Made by a program: the position numbers and the translations under genes
From: Planctomycetota bacterium
GTDB lineage: Bacteria; Planctomycetota; B15-G4; JADJEK01
Assembly: GCA_016709145.1 (NCBI GenBank)
Contig: JADJEK010000005.1
Location: 62,001-126,000 of the forward strand
Length of the DNA stretch: 64,000 nt
Reading direction: 5' to 3'
Shown: piece by piece, positions 36,788 to 45,265 of the stretch
Layout of the letters: every line of letters starts with the position of its first letter
Numbering within the stretch: the stretch's first letter is position 1
Notes under the pieces: generated by a model
The model's database searches: none
Told to the model about the DNA's origin: nothing
The model's input: the letters and a program-made list of their open reading frames with translations, nothing else

Positions 36788-38428
36788 TCACGGGAGGTCC
36801 AGAGTCACAGGTGTGCTCACGCCACGCACGATCGAGGACGCATCCGCCGCGATGACGCACGTCGTGAGTTCGAGTCCGCTCAGTGCTCCGACCGCCGGCG
36901 CCGGCAAGTTCAACGCCGACGACGCTCGGCCTGCCGCATCGAGGACGCCGAGGTGGCCCGGCAGGATCGCCGAATTGAGCACTTGCAGGAACGCGAGCGT
37001 CAGAGCATCGGGGTTCAGCGGAACCAGCGGAGCACCGACGGAGACCCCAGCGACGCCGGGTGCCGCGCCGGACAAGCTCCACGCTTGGACGTAGACGTTG
37101 CCCGCACGAACGGGCCCGAGGTCGATCGAGAATGTCGACGCGAGATTGCCGCCAGCGTCCACGCCGGAACTCGACACAACCAGGCCCCGCGCGAACACGG
37201 TCGCTTCGAAGATCGAGGCGACACCGGACGCGATCGTCGTGATCCACTCTCCGCGGCCGTCGCCACTGACGTCGCGGATCGTCGTCAGCACGAGCGCGCC
37301 GTACTCGCGAACCACGTCGTCGACGACCGTCCCGGTCGCGGTCGCGACGCGGATCCTGAGGTCGAACGGATCACCGGCCACTCCCGACGCCATGGCGATC
37401 TCCTCGGCACCGTCCCCATCGGCGTCGGCCACGTGGCTGAGCCGACGACCGAGCCCTTCACCGAGGGACACTCCGTCGAACGTCGCCAACGCGGCCCCAC
37501 CCGACGCACCGCGGAGTTCGACTCGTCCCGCATTCAACACTCCGCCTGGATCGGCCAGATACCAACCGATCGCGACCAACCAGTTCGGAACGGAGTTCGA
37601 GCCCGTATTCACGAGGGCGATCGACGCATCGTCGGCCACGCCGGCCGGCGCCGCGACGAACAGCATCGGTGTCGTCGAGCCGCTCGTCGGAAGTTGCACC
37701 GAGTAGACCGCGCCGTTCCAAGTCCCGGCATAGACGAGCCCGGTCTCGCGTCGACCGGCCAACGCCGTGCCGAGCTCGATCCCGCCGAGAGGTCCGTCGG
37801 CCGAACCGAACTCGACACCGGAGTCGCCGCGGAGGAAATGCAATCGGCCGGCACTCGGCTTCGTGGGCGGGTCGGCTTTCGGCGCGCCGACGACCAACTC
37901 GAGGACGCCGTCCGCGTCGGTGTCGTTCAACGCGCACATCGTCGTGCCGAACTCGTCGAACGCCGCAGCTCCGTCGGCGCTCCACAGCACCACGCCGGTC
38001 GCGCCCGAGTAGCAGCTCACGTTCCCTGCGTTCAACTTTCCGGGCGGATCGGCTCCTGGAGCGCTGACCGCGATCTCCTGGACACCGTCGCCGTCGACGT
38101 CCCCGACGGCAGCGATCCCGGTGCCGAACGCGGCTCCCGAGGTCGTGCCGTCGAGCGTCACCATGACCGACCCAGTGCGCCCCGAAATGACGAAGACGCG
38201 CCCCATGCCGCCGGAGTGGACGAAGTTCGGTGCGGCGATCGCGTAGTCGTCGAAGCCATCGCCCTCGACGTCGTAGAGCCCCACCGCGTTCGAACCGAAG
38301 CCGCCGGCGCCGAACGGCGGAAGCCCGGAGTCGACGCGCTGGAATGGTTCTCTGCTCTGCGCGATCGCGAGCGCGGGGAGGACGAGCGCGATGATCAAGC
38401 CGGCGGGTCCGAACGTCTTCGACTTCAT
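36788..38428 (-). CDS. Secreted FG-GAP/integrin-alpha-like repeat protein
   Basis: 546 residues with signal peptide (GPAGLIIALVLPALAIAQ). Several FG-GAP repeats with Ca2+-binding loops follow: DVEGDGFDDYAIAAP, DVDGDGVQEIAVSAPGAD, DTDADGVLELVVGAPKAD, DADGDGAEEIAMAS, DVSGDGRGEW. They predict a seven-bladed propeller. The C-terminal 150 residues are a beta-rich domain without recognised relatives. ATG 38428 is the first start before the signal peptide. It is divergent from the kinase gene. The role is unknown; extracellular or periplasmic binding is inferred. Confidence 0.85.
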   Translation of the reverse strand: MKSKTFGPAGLIIALVLPALAIAQSREPFQRVDSGLPPFGAGGFGSNAVGLYDVEGDGFDDYAIAAPNFVHSGGMGRVFVISGRTGSVMVTLDGTTSGAAFGTGIAAVGDVDGDGVQEIAVSAPGADPPGKLNAGNVSCYSGATGVVLWSADGAAAFDEFGTTMCALNDTDADGVLELVVGAPKADPPTKPSAGRLHFLRGDSGVEFGSADGPLGGIELGTALAGRRETGLVYAGTWNGAVYSVQLPTSGSTTPMLFVAAPAGVADDASIALVNTGSNSVPNWLVAIGWYLADPGGVLNAGRVELRGASGGAALATFDGVSLGEGLGRRLSHVADADGDGAEEIAMASGVAGDPFDLRIRVATATGTVVDDVVREYGALVLTTIRDVSGDGRGEWITTIASGVASIFEATVFARGLVVSSSGVDAGGNLASTFSIDLGPVRAGNVYVQAWSLSGAAPGVAGVSVGAPLVPLNPDALTLAFLQVLNSAILPGHLGVLDAAGRASSALNLPAPAVGALSGLELTTCVIAADASSIVRGVSTPVTLDLP

Positions 38429-38609
38429 GGGCTGAGCACTCCAGGAGCTTCGGCGCGCGGTACGGCACCGGTCGGACTCGTGGATCGGAGGAATCGCGCA
38501 CGGCAGACACGGAAACCGCAACCCATTCCGCGGATGCCACCGCGGCCCGCTGTGACGATGCCCCAGTCCGCGGCAGCGCATCGAGCGGGTCGCGCCGTAC
38601 ACTCCGACC

Positions 38610-41354
38610 GTGGGATCGGACCTATCGACTGCGCAAGAACGGCTCTACGACGCCTGGCTCGACCGCGCGCTGGCGGGATCGGCCGAGGACGTCGACGCGT
38701 ACTGTGCCCGGCACGATGCCCTCGATTCGGAGCTGCATCGGCGCTTGCGAGCACTCGCCGCGCTGTCGAAGCCCGGCAACCCGCGCGCGGCGAAATCGGG
38801 CCTGCCGTTCCAACGCTTGGGAGAATTCCGGCTGCTCGAGCCACTCGGTGAGGGTGGATCCGGACTCGTGTACCGCGCCGAGCAGATGCCGCTCGGACGC
38901 GAAGTCGCGCTGAAGATCCTGCGGCCCGAGTTGCGCCAGTCGTTGCTCGGATCGGTCCGTTTGATGCGCGAGGCGCGCGCCCTCTCCAGAGTGCGGCACG
39001 AGAACATCGTCGGACTCCATGCCCTCGGCGAGCAGGAGGGTGTGGTCTATCTCGTGTTCGAACTCGTCGACGGCGAAACGCTGTCGCAGCGCCTCGCGCG
39101 CGCGAAGTCGAACGCAGAACCCATCCCGGTCCGAACCCTGGTCCGTTGGGCCGCCGATCTCGCGCATGCACTCGACGTCGTCCATCGCGAGGGCATCGTC
39201 CATCGCGACGTGAAGCCCGACAACATCCGGATCGCCGCCGACGGCCGTGTGGTGCTGATGGACTTCGGACTGGCGCGGGACGTCGACGGCACCGCGCCGT
39301 CCATCACGCGCTCGTTCGTCGGCTCACCCGCGTACGCCGCACCCGAGCAGATCGACGCGTCGCGCGGCGAGGTCACGCCACGGACCGACGTCTATTCCCT
39401 CGGAATCACGCTGTACGAGGCTCTCACGGGCGCTCCCCCGTTCCATGGTGACTCGATCGAAGCCGTGTTCCGCTCGGTCCTGCAAGATCCGCTCCCCGAC
39501 CTCGGACGCATCGCGCCGCACGTACCTCGGGACCTCGCGCTGGTGGTGGCGACCGCGATCGAGAAGAACCCGTTGCGCCGCTACCCCGATGCCGCGGCGC
39601 TCGCACGCGATCTCGAAGCCGTGCTCGAATGGCGACCGATCAGCGTGCGTCCACCGAATCCGTTTCGGCGACTGCTGCGCGCAACGCGACGCCGGCCCTT
39701 GCTGAGCGCGGTCCTCACCGTCGGCGCGCTGGTCGGTCCGATCGCAGGCTGGATCGAACGCTCCAACGCGCGCCAGGCCGCCGTCGAAGCGCGTGCTCTC
39801 GTGGAGTCGGCGGAGGACGCGATCGAAGCGCACGTCCCCGCGGCGCTTTCCGCCGCGAATGCCTTCTTGCGCCGCAAGGGATTCGAACGGACGCAACAGT
39901 GGCGCTGGCTCGGCGAACGCGAGCGGACCCTGGCGGCGCAAGCCGACCTCGTGCTCGCCGAGTACGCGCCGCGGCGCGACGAACTCCTCCGATTCGTCGA
40001 GAACCGCCTCGCGCAAGCGCGCGAACTCGATCCGAACATCGACGTCGGCGTGGCGCGGAATCGACTCGAGTACCTGCGCTTCGTCGAGGCCGCGCGCCGC
40101 GGCGAGTTCGCCGACTCCGAGGAGTTCCGTGATGCGCTGACAAGGACCGCGGATCCGGGCGCTGCCGGCGTCGGCACGCTCGAGGTCGACGCGGATCCCG
40201 GACACGCCGAAGTCCATCTGCTGCGTCTCGTCCCGTTGTCCGCGCGAGTCTCGGGCGGCGACGCTCGCATGGTCCCCGTGAGCCTGACGGGCAGCGACGT
40301 CTTGGAACCGGGTACGACGGTCCTCGTACCCGAAGTCTCGACACCGGATCTGGAACTCGACGATGCCATCGTCGCGCTCGACGGCGCTCCCGTCGCGAAC
40401 GACTCCGGCGCGAAGCATGCGGTCGTCGCGGCCGGAACACGACTCGCGCTGTTCCGCGCCGGATCGCGGCGAGACGTCGTCACGACGACCGGCGTGTCGA
40501 TGCGAGCGACCGCAGCCGCGGCGCTGCTCCGACCGGAGACGCGGATCGAACAGGGCACAGGGCTGGCCCTGCACTTCGCGTCGTACCTGCTCGTCGCGAC
40601 GGCACCTGGTCACGAGACCTTGCGACTCCCGTTCGCGATGAACCATGGCGGACTGTTCCGCGTGCGGCTCGTGTTGCAGCGCGAGGGCACGACTCCCGCG
40701 GGCTTCGTGCGCATCCCGTGCGAGGCGTGGGTCGACGATCCGCACCCGGGGTTCCTGATCCGCCGCTTCGAAGTCACGTGTGCCGAGTTCCGCACGTTCC
40801 TCGACGCATCGGGTCACGTCCCCGACGGATCGACGTGGCGTTCGGTCGACGATGGGACACGCTTGCCGACCGGTTGCGGGCCGGACCATCCGGCGATCGG
40901 TGTGAGTTGGAACGACGCGAGCGCGTACGTCGCGTGGCTACGCCGAACGCGAGCGGCACCCGCGGGAATGGAGTTCGCTCTGCCGACGTTCCACGAGTTC
41001 ATCCAGGCGGCGATCTACGGCGGTCCGGCTCCGTACGTGCATGGCTACACGTGGCGCCAGGACTGGCAGAAGTCACGAGTCTCGGGCCGCGGCCGGACCA
41101 CGGAACCGATCGGCTCCTACGTCCTCGACGAGTCGGCCTTCGGAGTCCGCGACTTGCAAGGCAGCGCGATGGAGTGGCTCGAACCTCCGGCGTTCGACGA
41201 CGGTGGTCCGGAGCGCGCGCTGGCCGGCGGGTCGTGGCTCGACGGCAATCCCGCCGCATTCCGGCTCGACCTCCGCCACGCGGCGATGCAAGACGACCCC
41301 GACCCCGCGTTCGGATTCCGCGTCGTGCTGGTCCCGACCGAGGGTCGGCGATGA
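38610..41354 (+). CDS. Transmembrane Ser/Thr kinase with C-terminal FGE-sulfatase (SUMF1-like) domain
   Basis: 914 residues, probable GTG start at 38610. Residues about 75-340 are a complete Hanks kinase: GEGGSGLVYRA, Lys102 in VALKIL, HRDVKPDN with Asp200, MDFGLA, APEQ. The short N-terminal part (AQERLYDAWLDRALAG) resembles a sigma-linked domain seen before planctomycete kinases. A transmembrane segment is at about 365-385. The exterior has a PEGA-like middle region and, from about 710, a formylglycine-generating-enzyme-like fold (GHVPDGSTW, HPAIGVSWNDASAYVAWLRR, SYVLDESAFGVRDLQGSAMEWL, GFRVVLV). Substrate and ligand are unknown. It overlaps the ECF sigma gene (ATGA). Confidence 0.88.
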   Translation: MGSDLSTAQERLYDAWLDRALAGSAEDVDAYCARHDALDSELHRRLRALAALSKPGNPRAAKSGLPFQRLGEFRLLEPLGEGGSGLVYRAEQMPLGREVALKILRPELRQSLLGSVRLMREARALSRVRHENIVGLHALGEQEGVVYLVFELVDGETLSQRLARAKSNAEPIPVRTLVRWAADLAHALDVVHREGIVHRDVKPDNIRIAADGRVVLMDFGLARDVDGTAPSITRSFVGSPAYAAPEQIDASRGEVTPRTDVYSLGITLYEALTGAPPFHGDSIEAVFRSVLQDPLPDLGRIAPHVPRDLALVVATAIEKNPLRRYPDAAALARDLEAVLEWRPISVRPPNPFRRLLRATRRRPLLSAVLTVGALVGPIAGWIERSNARQAAVEARALVESAEDAIEAHVPAALSAANAFLRRKGFERTQQWRWLGERERTLAAQADLVLAEYAPRRDELLRFVENRLAQARELDPNIDVGVARNRLEYLRFVEAARRGEFADSEEFRDALTRTADPGAAGVGTLEVDADPGHAEVHLLRLVPLSARVSGGDARMVPVSLTGSDVLEPGTTVLVPEVSTPDLELDDAIVALDGAPVANDSGAKHAVVAAGTRLALFRAGSRRDVVTTTGVSMRATAAAALLRPETRIEQGTGLALHFASYLLVATAPGHETLRLPFAMNHGGLFRVRLVLQREGTTPAGFVRIPCEAWVDDPHPGFLIRRFEVTCAEFRTFLDASGHVPDGSTWRSVDDGTRLPTGCGPDHPAIGVSWNDASAYVAWLRRTRAAPAGMEFALPTFHEFIQAAIYGGPAPYVHGYTWRQDWQKSRVSGRGRTTEPIGSYVLDESAFGVRDLQGSAMEWLEPPAFDDGGPERALAGGSWLDGNPAAFRLDLRHAAMQDDPDPAFGFRVVLVPTEGRR

Positions 41355-41914
41355 CGCCCGAGCATCCGCTCGACGCGCTGTTGACCGAGCACGGCGACGC
41401 TTTGCGGCGCTTCGCATCGGCCCACTCTCGTTCGCTCCTGCGGTTCGAGTCGCTGGACGACGTCGTGTCCGCGATCCACGTCCGGGTGCTCGCCGAGCGC
41501 GAGCGCTTCGTCGTCATCGGCGACGAGGCTTCGCGCGCGTGGTTGTTCTCCATCGCACGATCGGTCATCGCCGACCGTATCGACTACTGGTCCGCGCTGA
41601 AGAGGCGACGCGCCGCGGTCCTCCGCCTCACCGTGTCCGACGTCGCCGACGCACGCGACGGCGCGGCCGTCCAGGTGAGCGCGAAGTCTCCGGGACCGTA
41701 CACGCACGCCGAACGGCGCGAACACCTCGATCTCGTGGTGCGCGTCCTCGCGGCACTGCCCGAGCGGGATCGCCGGCTCGTGGAGTGGGCCACCGAGGGC
41801 ATCCCGCTCGAGGAACAGGCGCGCCGACTCGGCATCACGCACGAGGCCGCTCAGCGCGCGGGCGTCCGCGCACGCGATCGACTACGCCGGGCATTCCGGC
41901 TCGCCGCGCGGTGA
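41351..41914 (+). CDS. ECF-type RNA polymerase sigma factor
   Basis: 187 residues. The region 2-like part is ASRAWLFSIARSVIADRIDYW, and the region 4-like C-terminus is VLAALPERDRRLVEWATEGIPLEEQARRLGITHEAAQRAGVRARDRLRRAF. It begins inside the kinase stop codon (ATGA), a strong sign of coupled expression. Kinase and sigma are often neighbours in Planctomycetota, and phosphorylation of the sigma or of a partner is a reasonable model. No anti-sigma gene is seen. It lies tail to tail with the aconitase-like gene. Confidence 0.85.
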   Translation: MTPEHPLDALLTEHGDALRRFASAHSRSLLRFESLDDVVSAIHVRVLAERERFVVIGDEASRAWLFSIARSVIADRIDYWSALKRRRAAVLRLTVSDVADARDGAAVQVSAKSPGPYTHAERREHLDLVVRVLAALPERDRRLVEWATEGIPLEEQARRLGITHEAAQRAGVRARDRLRRAFRLAAR

Positions 41915-41997
41915 ACTCGACCGTGCGTGATCTCGGCCGAGCACCGCGACGCGCGTCGCTGTCCTGAGCAACGACCGCTCGATCGGTTCACGCTCCG

Positions 41998-43989
41998 TCA
42001 ACGCTCCACGAACATCCCCTCGCGATACGCGACGATTCGGCCCGCCACCGCGCTCGCGGCCACCGTGGTCGGTGACGCCAGGTAGAGCTGACCCGGCCCC
42101 GAGCGCCCCGTGAAGTTGCGGTTGATCGCGCTGACCGTGACCTGTTCCTTCGTGTCCGACACGCCAGGACCGCACCCGATGCACGCTCCGCAGCCGGGAT
42201 TGATGACCTCGACGCCCGCCTGCGCGAACACGTCGAGGTAGCCCCGCTCGCGCGCGTAGCGCTGCACCGACTCCGAGCCGAACTGGATGATCATGCGCAC
42301 GCCGGTCGCGACGCGCTTGCCCGCCGCGAGCGCTTCGCGCAACACCTGCGCGTAGAAGTCGACGTCGGTCTCCTTGCCCGCGGTGCACGAACCGGCATAG
42401 GCGATGTCGATCTTCACGTCCTTCAACGTCGCGATCTCGACGCCGTAGGTCGGATCGCCGGGCGTCGCGACCATCGGTTCGATCGAGCCGAGGTCGATCG
42501 TGTGCACGCCGCCGTGGTAGCGCGCGCCCCGATCGGGTGCGACGAACTTCGCGGCCACCGACTCCGGGCTGGTCGCGCGCCGCTTCGCGATCCACTGCGC
42601 GGTGCGCTCGTCGCCTTCGCAGACGCCGCTCTTCGCGGCGCACTCCGTGGCCATGTTCGTCAACGTCGCGCGCTCGTCCATGTCGAGCGTCGCCAAGCCC
42701 GGCCCGCCGAACTCCATGACGCGATCGAGCGTGAGCTCCTTCGTCGCGTACTCGCGCAGGATGAACAGGATCACGTCCTTCGCGGTGACGCCCGGACGCA
42801 ACGCTCCGGTGAGTTCGAAGCGGATCGACTCCGGCACGATCACGAACGTGAAGCCGGCGTAGACGAGCCCCGCGTACTCCGTGGCGCCGACGCCCCACGT
42901 CAACGCGTTCGAGCCGCCGCCCATGCAGGTGTGCGAATCGGTCGCCTGGATGAAATCACCGGGATCGACGAACTGCTCGCGCGCGACCTGGTGGCAGATG
43001 CCGGGCGACACGCCGTTCTTCACCGAGTAATCGCGCACGCCGGTATGGCGCTGGAACTCGCGCTGCAAGTCGCGCAGCGTCTGGATCTGCGGCAGGAACG
43101 GCACCATGCGCTTGACGCCGTCGGCGTAATAGAGGTGGTCCTCGAACACCGCGAACTTCGACGGGTTCTGCACGCGGTAGTTCGGTCCGTACTCGCGGAT
43201 CAGGAAGTCGTGCACCTGCGCCGTCGTGAACTCGTGGCTGTAGCCGCCGTCGACCTTGACGAGCAGGCAATCGCCGGGTTGGACGCTGGTGTGCTTCGGA
43301 TCGCCGTTCACGAGCTTCGTGCGCAGGATCTTCTCGGCCATCGTCAGCGGTTGCGGCATCGTCGATGGCGCCGGAACCTTGATCACGCCCTTCTTCACTT
43401 GCTCCGAGAACGGGAACAAGCCGCCCGACTCGAGGATCGCGCGCGTGACGGGGTCGAAGTGCGCGGTGAACTCCTCGAGCGGGATCGCCTCGCCGGCTTG
43501 CAAGCGCGCGAGCTGCTCGTACGAGCCCATGAGCTGTCCGAGATTGATGTTGTTGCGCGCGTGGATCGGCGCGAACGAATGCGCCACCGCGAGTCCGATC
43601 CCGGACCACTTCTCGCACTGGGCCGCGGTCTCGCGCGAACTCCCCGTCCCTTTGCGCTGGCCCGAGACGATCACCTCGAAGTTGCCGTCGAGCAGAGCAC
43701 GCGTGCCGAACACGCGCTGTCCCGCCGCGTCCAACAGCCCCGCGTACGCGTCGAGCGCGATGTCCTCGGGTCGATGGCGGAAGCACACCCAAGCCGGCGT
43801 CATCACGTCGGTGTTGATGTCGTCGAGTAGGTCCTCGGCGCGCACGTCCTTCATGCGCAAGTTCAACTCACCGGCCAACTGACGGCGGACGAGGTTCGTG
43901 TCCTTGGTGAGGAACAGCACGCGCTTGCCGGGATTCAAGGCAACGACGCGGCGGCCGCCGGGGAGCGTGCGGATGAGTGTGTTGAGCAT
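41998..43989 (-). CDS. Aconitase-superfamily dehydratase with swivel domain at the N-terminus
   Basis: 663 residues. The first about 170 are a LeuD/swivel-type domain (DDINTDVMTPAW, GSSRETAAQCEKW, SFAPIHARNNINLGQL). A LeuC-like iron-sulfur part follows: VDGGYSHEFTTAQ, ATDSHTCMGGGSNALTWGVG, AYAGSCTAGKETD and NPGCGACIGCGPG, supplying three cluster cysteines. Order is swivel first, as in AcnB but without the HEAT-like domain. The substrate is likely a hydroxy-tricarboxylate or 2-isopropylmalate-like acid. No leu, TCA or homocitrate genes adjoin it, so no precise name is given. No good ribosome site is seen before ATG 43989. Confidence 0.82.
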   Translation of the reverse strand: MLNTLIRTLPGGRRVVALNPGKRVLFLTKDTNLVRRQLAGELNLRMKDVRAEDLLDDINTDVMTPAWVCFRHRPEDIALDAYAGLLDAAGQRVFGTRALLDGNFEVIVSGQRKGTGSSRETAAQCEKWSGIGLAVAHSFAPIHARNNINLGQLMGSYEQLARLQAGEAIPLEEFTAHFDPVTRAILESGGLFPFSEQVKKGVIKVPAPSTMPQPLTMAEKILRTKLVNGDPKHTSVQPGDCLLVKVDGGYSHEFTTAQVHDFLIREYGPNYRVQNPSKFAVFEDHLYYADGVKRMVPFLPQIQTLRDLQREFQRHTGVRDYSVKNGVSPGICHQVAREQFVDPGDFIQATDSHTCMGGGSNALTWGVGATEYAGLVYAGFTFVIVPESIRFELTGALRPGVTAKDVILFILREYATKELTLDRVMEFGGPGLATLDMDERATLTNMATECAAKSGVCEGDERTAQWIAKRRATSPESVAAKFVAPDRGARYHGGVHTIDLGSIEPMVATPGDPTYGVEIATLKDVKIDIAYAGSCTAGKETDVDFYAQVLREALAAGKRVATGVRMIIQFGSESVQRYARERGYLDVFAQAGVEVINPGCGACIGCGPGVSDTKEQVTVSAINRNFTGRSGPGQLYLASPTTVAASAVAGRIVAYREGMFVER

Positions 43990-44187
43990 GGTCGGGTTCG
44001 GGGTCGGGAGTTGGGGAGGTCGAGCGCGGGAGTCTAAAACGAAGTTCACGATTCTGTCAGGAGTTCGGGGGACTGCGAAGTCCGTGGACGGCCGCGTTCG
44101 CTCCATGCATGGACTTGCGAGAGGCCGTGACCGTCGGCCCCGTCGCCGCGTTACAGTCCCGGTCTTCGCGAACCGCCGGGAACTCCG

Positions 44188-45265
44188 ATGCTCGCCCTCC
44201 GTGCTTTCCTCGTCGGTCTGTTGCGGGGCCTGACCTCGCTGCGACTGCTGTTCATGCTCTTCGTCGTGAACGCCGCATTCGGCTGCGCGTGGTCGGCCGC
44301 GCTGACCGACTCGATCCGCGCGTCGGCCGAATGGTCGCCGTTCGCACGCGGCTTGCTCGAGCGATTCGACGAAGCGTTGGTCGCCGACTGGCTGCGCGTG
44401 AACGACGTCCTGGTCGGACTCGGCGATGCGCAGATCGGTCCGCTGCGCATCCTCGCGCTGTTCGTCGCCACGTTCATCCTGGGCGGCGTCTACTCCGGCC
44501 TCGCGAACCCGAGCAACCTGCAGAACTTCATGGCGTTCTTCGCGCAGTGTGGCCGCCGCTTCCGCTTCTTCGTGCTGGCGCTGTTGCCGGCCGCGGCGGT
44601 CGCCGTCGCGCTCGCCGAGATCAACGACCTGGCCGGACGCGGGATCACGGCACTGGTCCAAGGTCCGCTGCAGAACGCGGCTTCGGCGTGGACGCTGACC
44701 GCGTTGTTGCATGGCAAGACGATCGTGTTCGTCGTGCTGTTCGTGCTGCTCGTCCTCGCTCCGCTGCAGCTCGCGCGCGTGCGCGCCGTGGTCGACGAGG
44801 AGACGTCGGTCCTGCGTGCGTACGTCCGCAGCATCGCGTTCGCGTTCCGCCATCCGTTCACGATGCTGCTGTACTACGCGCTGTCCGCAGCGCTGTTCTT
44901 CCTCACGGTGTTCTCGCTCGGCGCGTTGGTCGCGCAACTGTCCCCCGATGCGCTGGTGCGGCCGCTCGAACGCTTCGGCTGGTACTGGAACCCCGAGTTC
45001 ACGTACGGCGTCGCCGTGGTGTTGCTCGCGCTGATCGCGATCGGACTGCAGCAGGTCGCGATCTTTGCAACGCATCGCGGGATTGCTGCGCATCCATCGC
45101 ACGTTGGCGCTGCTGCCGCGCGGTCAAGCGCCGATGCGTTACATCGCGCCGCTCGAGCCCGATCCGAAGCGCGATCGCGCGCCCACGCAACGGATGGACC
45201 CGATCCGCGGCTACGCCGTGGTCGACGAGGATCCGGGTTCGGAAGGAGACTCCCATGCGCGTTGA
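44188..45265 (+). CDS. Multi-pass membrane protein (one apparent frameshift)
   Basis: About 358 residues with around six hydrophobic segments (LRLLFMLFVVNAAFGCAW, ILALFVATFILGGVYSG, FFVLALLPAAAVAVAL, IVFVVLFVLLVLAPL, LYYALSAALFFLTVFSL, YGVAVVLLALIAIGLQQVAIF). At 45064-45066 (TTT) the frame shifts. Dropping one T continues as LQRIAGLLRIHRTLALLPRG to a stop at 45265 that just overlaps the next start. Without it the frame runs on as Arg/Ser-rich non-protein into the peptidase gene. A homopolymer sequencing error is the simplest explanation. Function is unknown; it is in one transcription run with the M1 peptidase. Confidence 0.72.
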
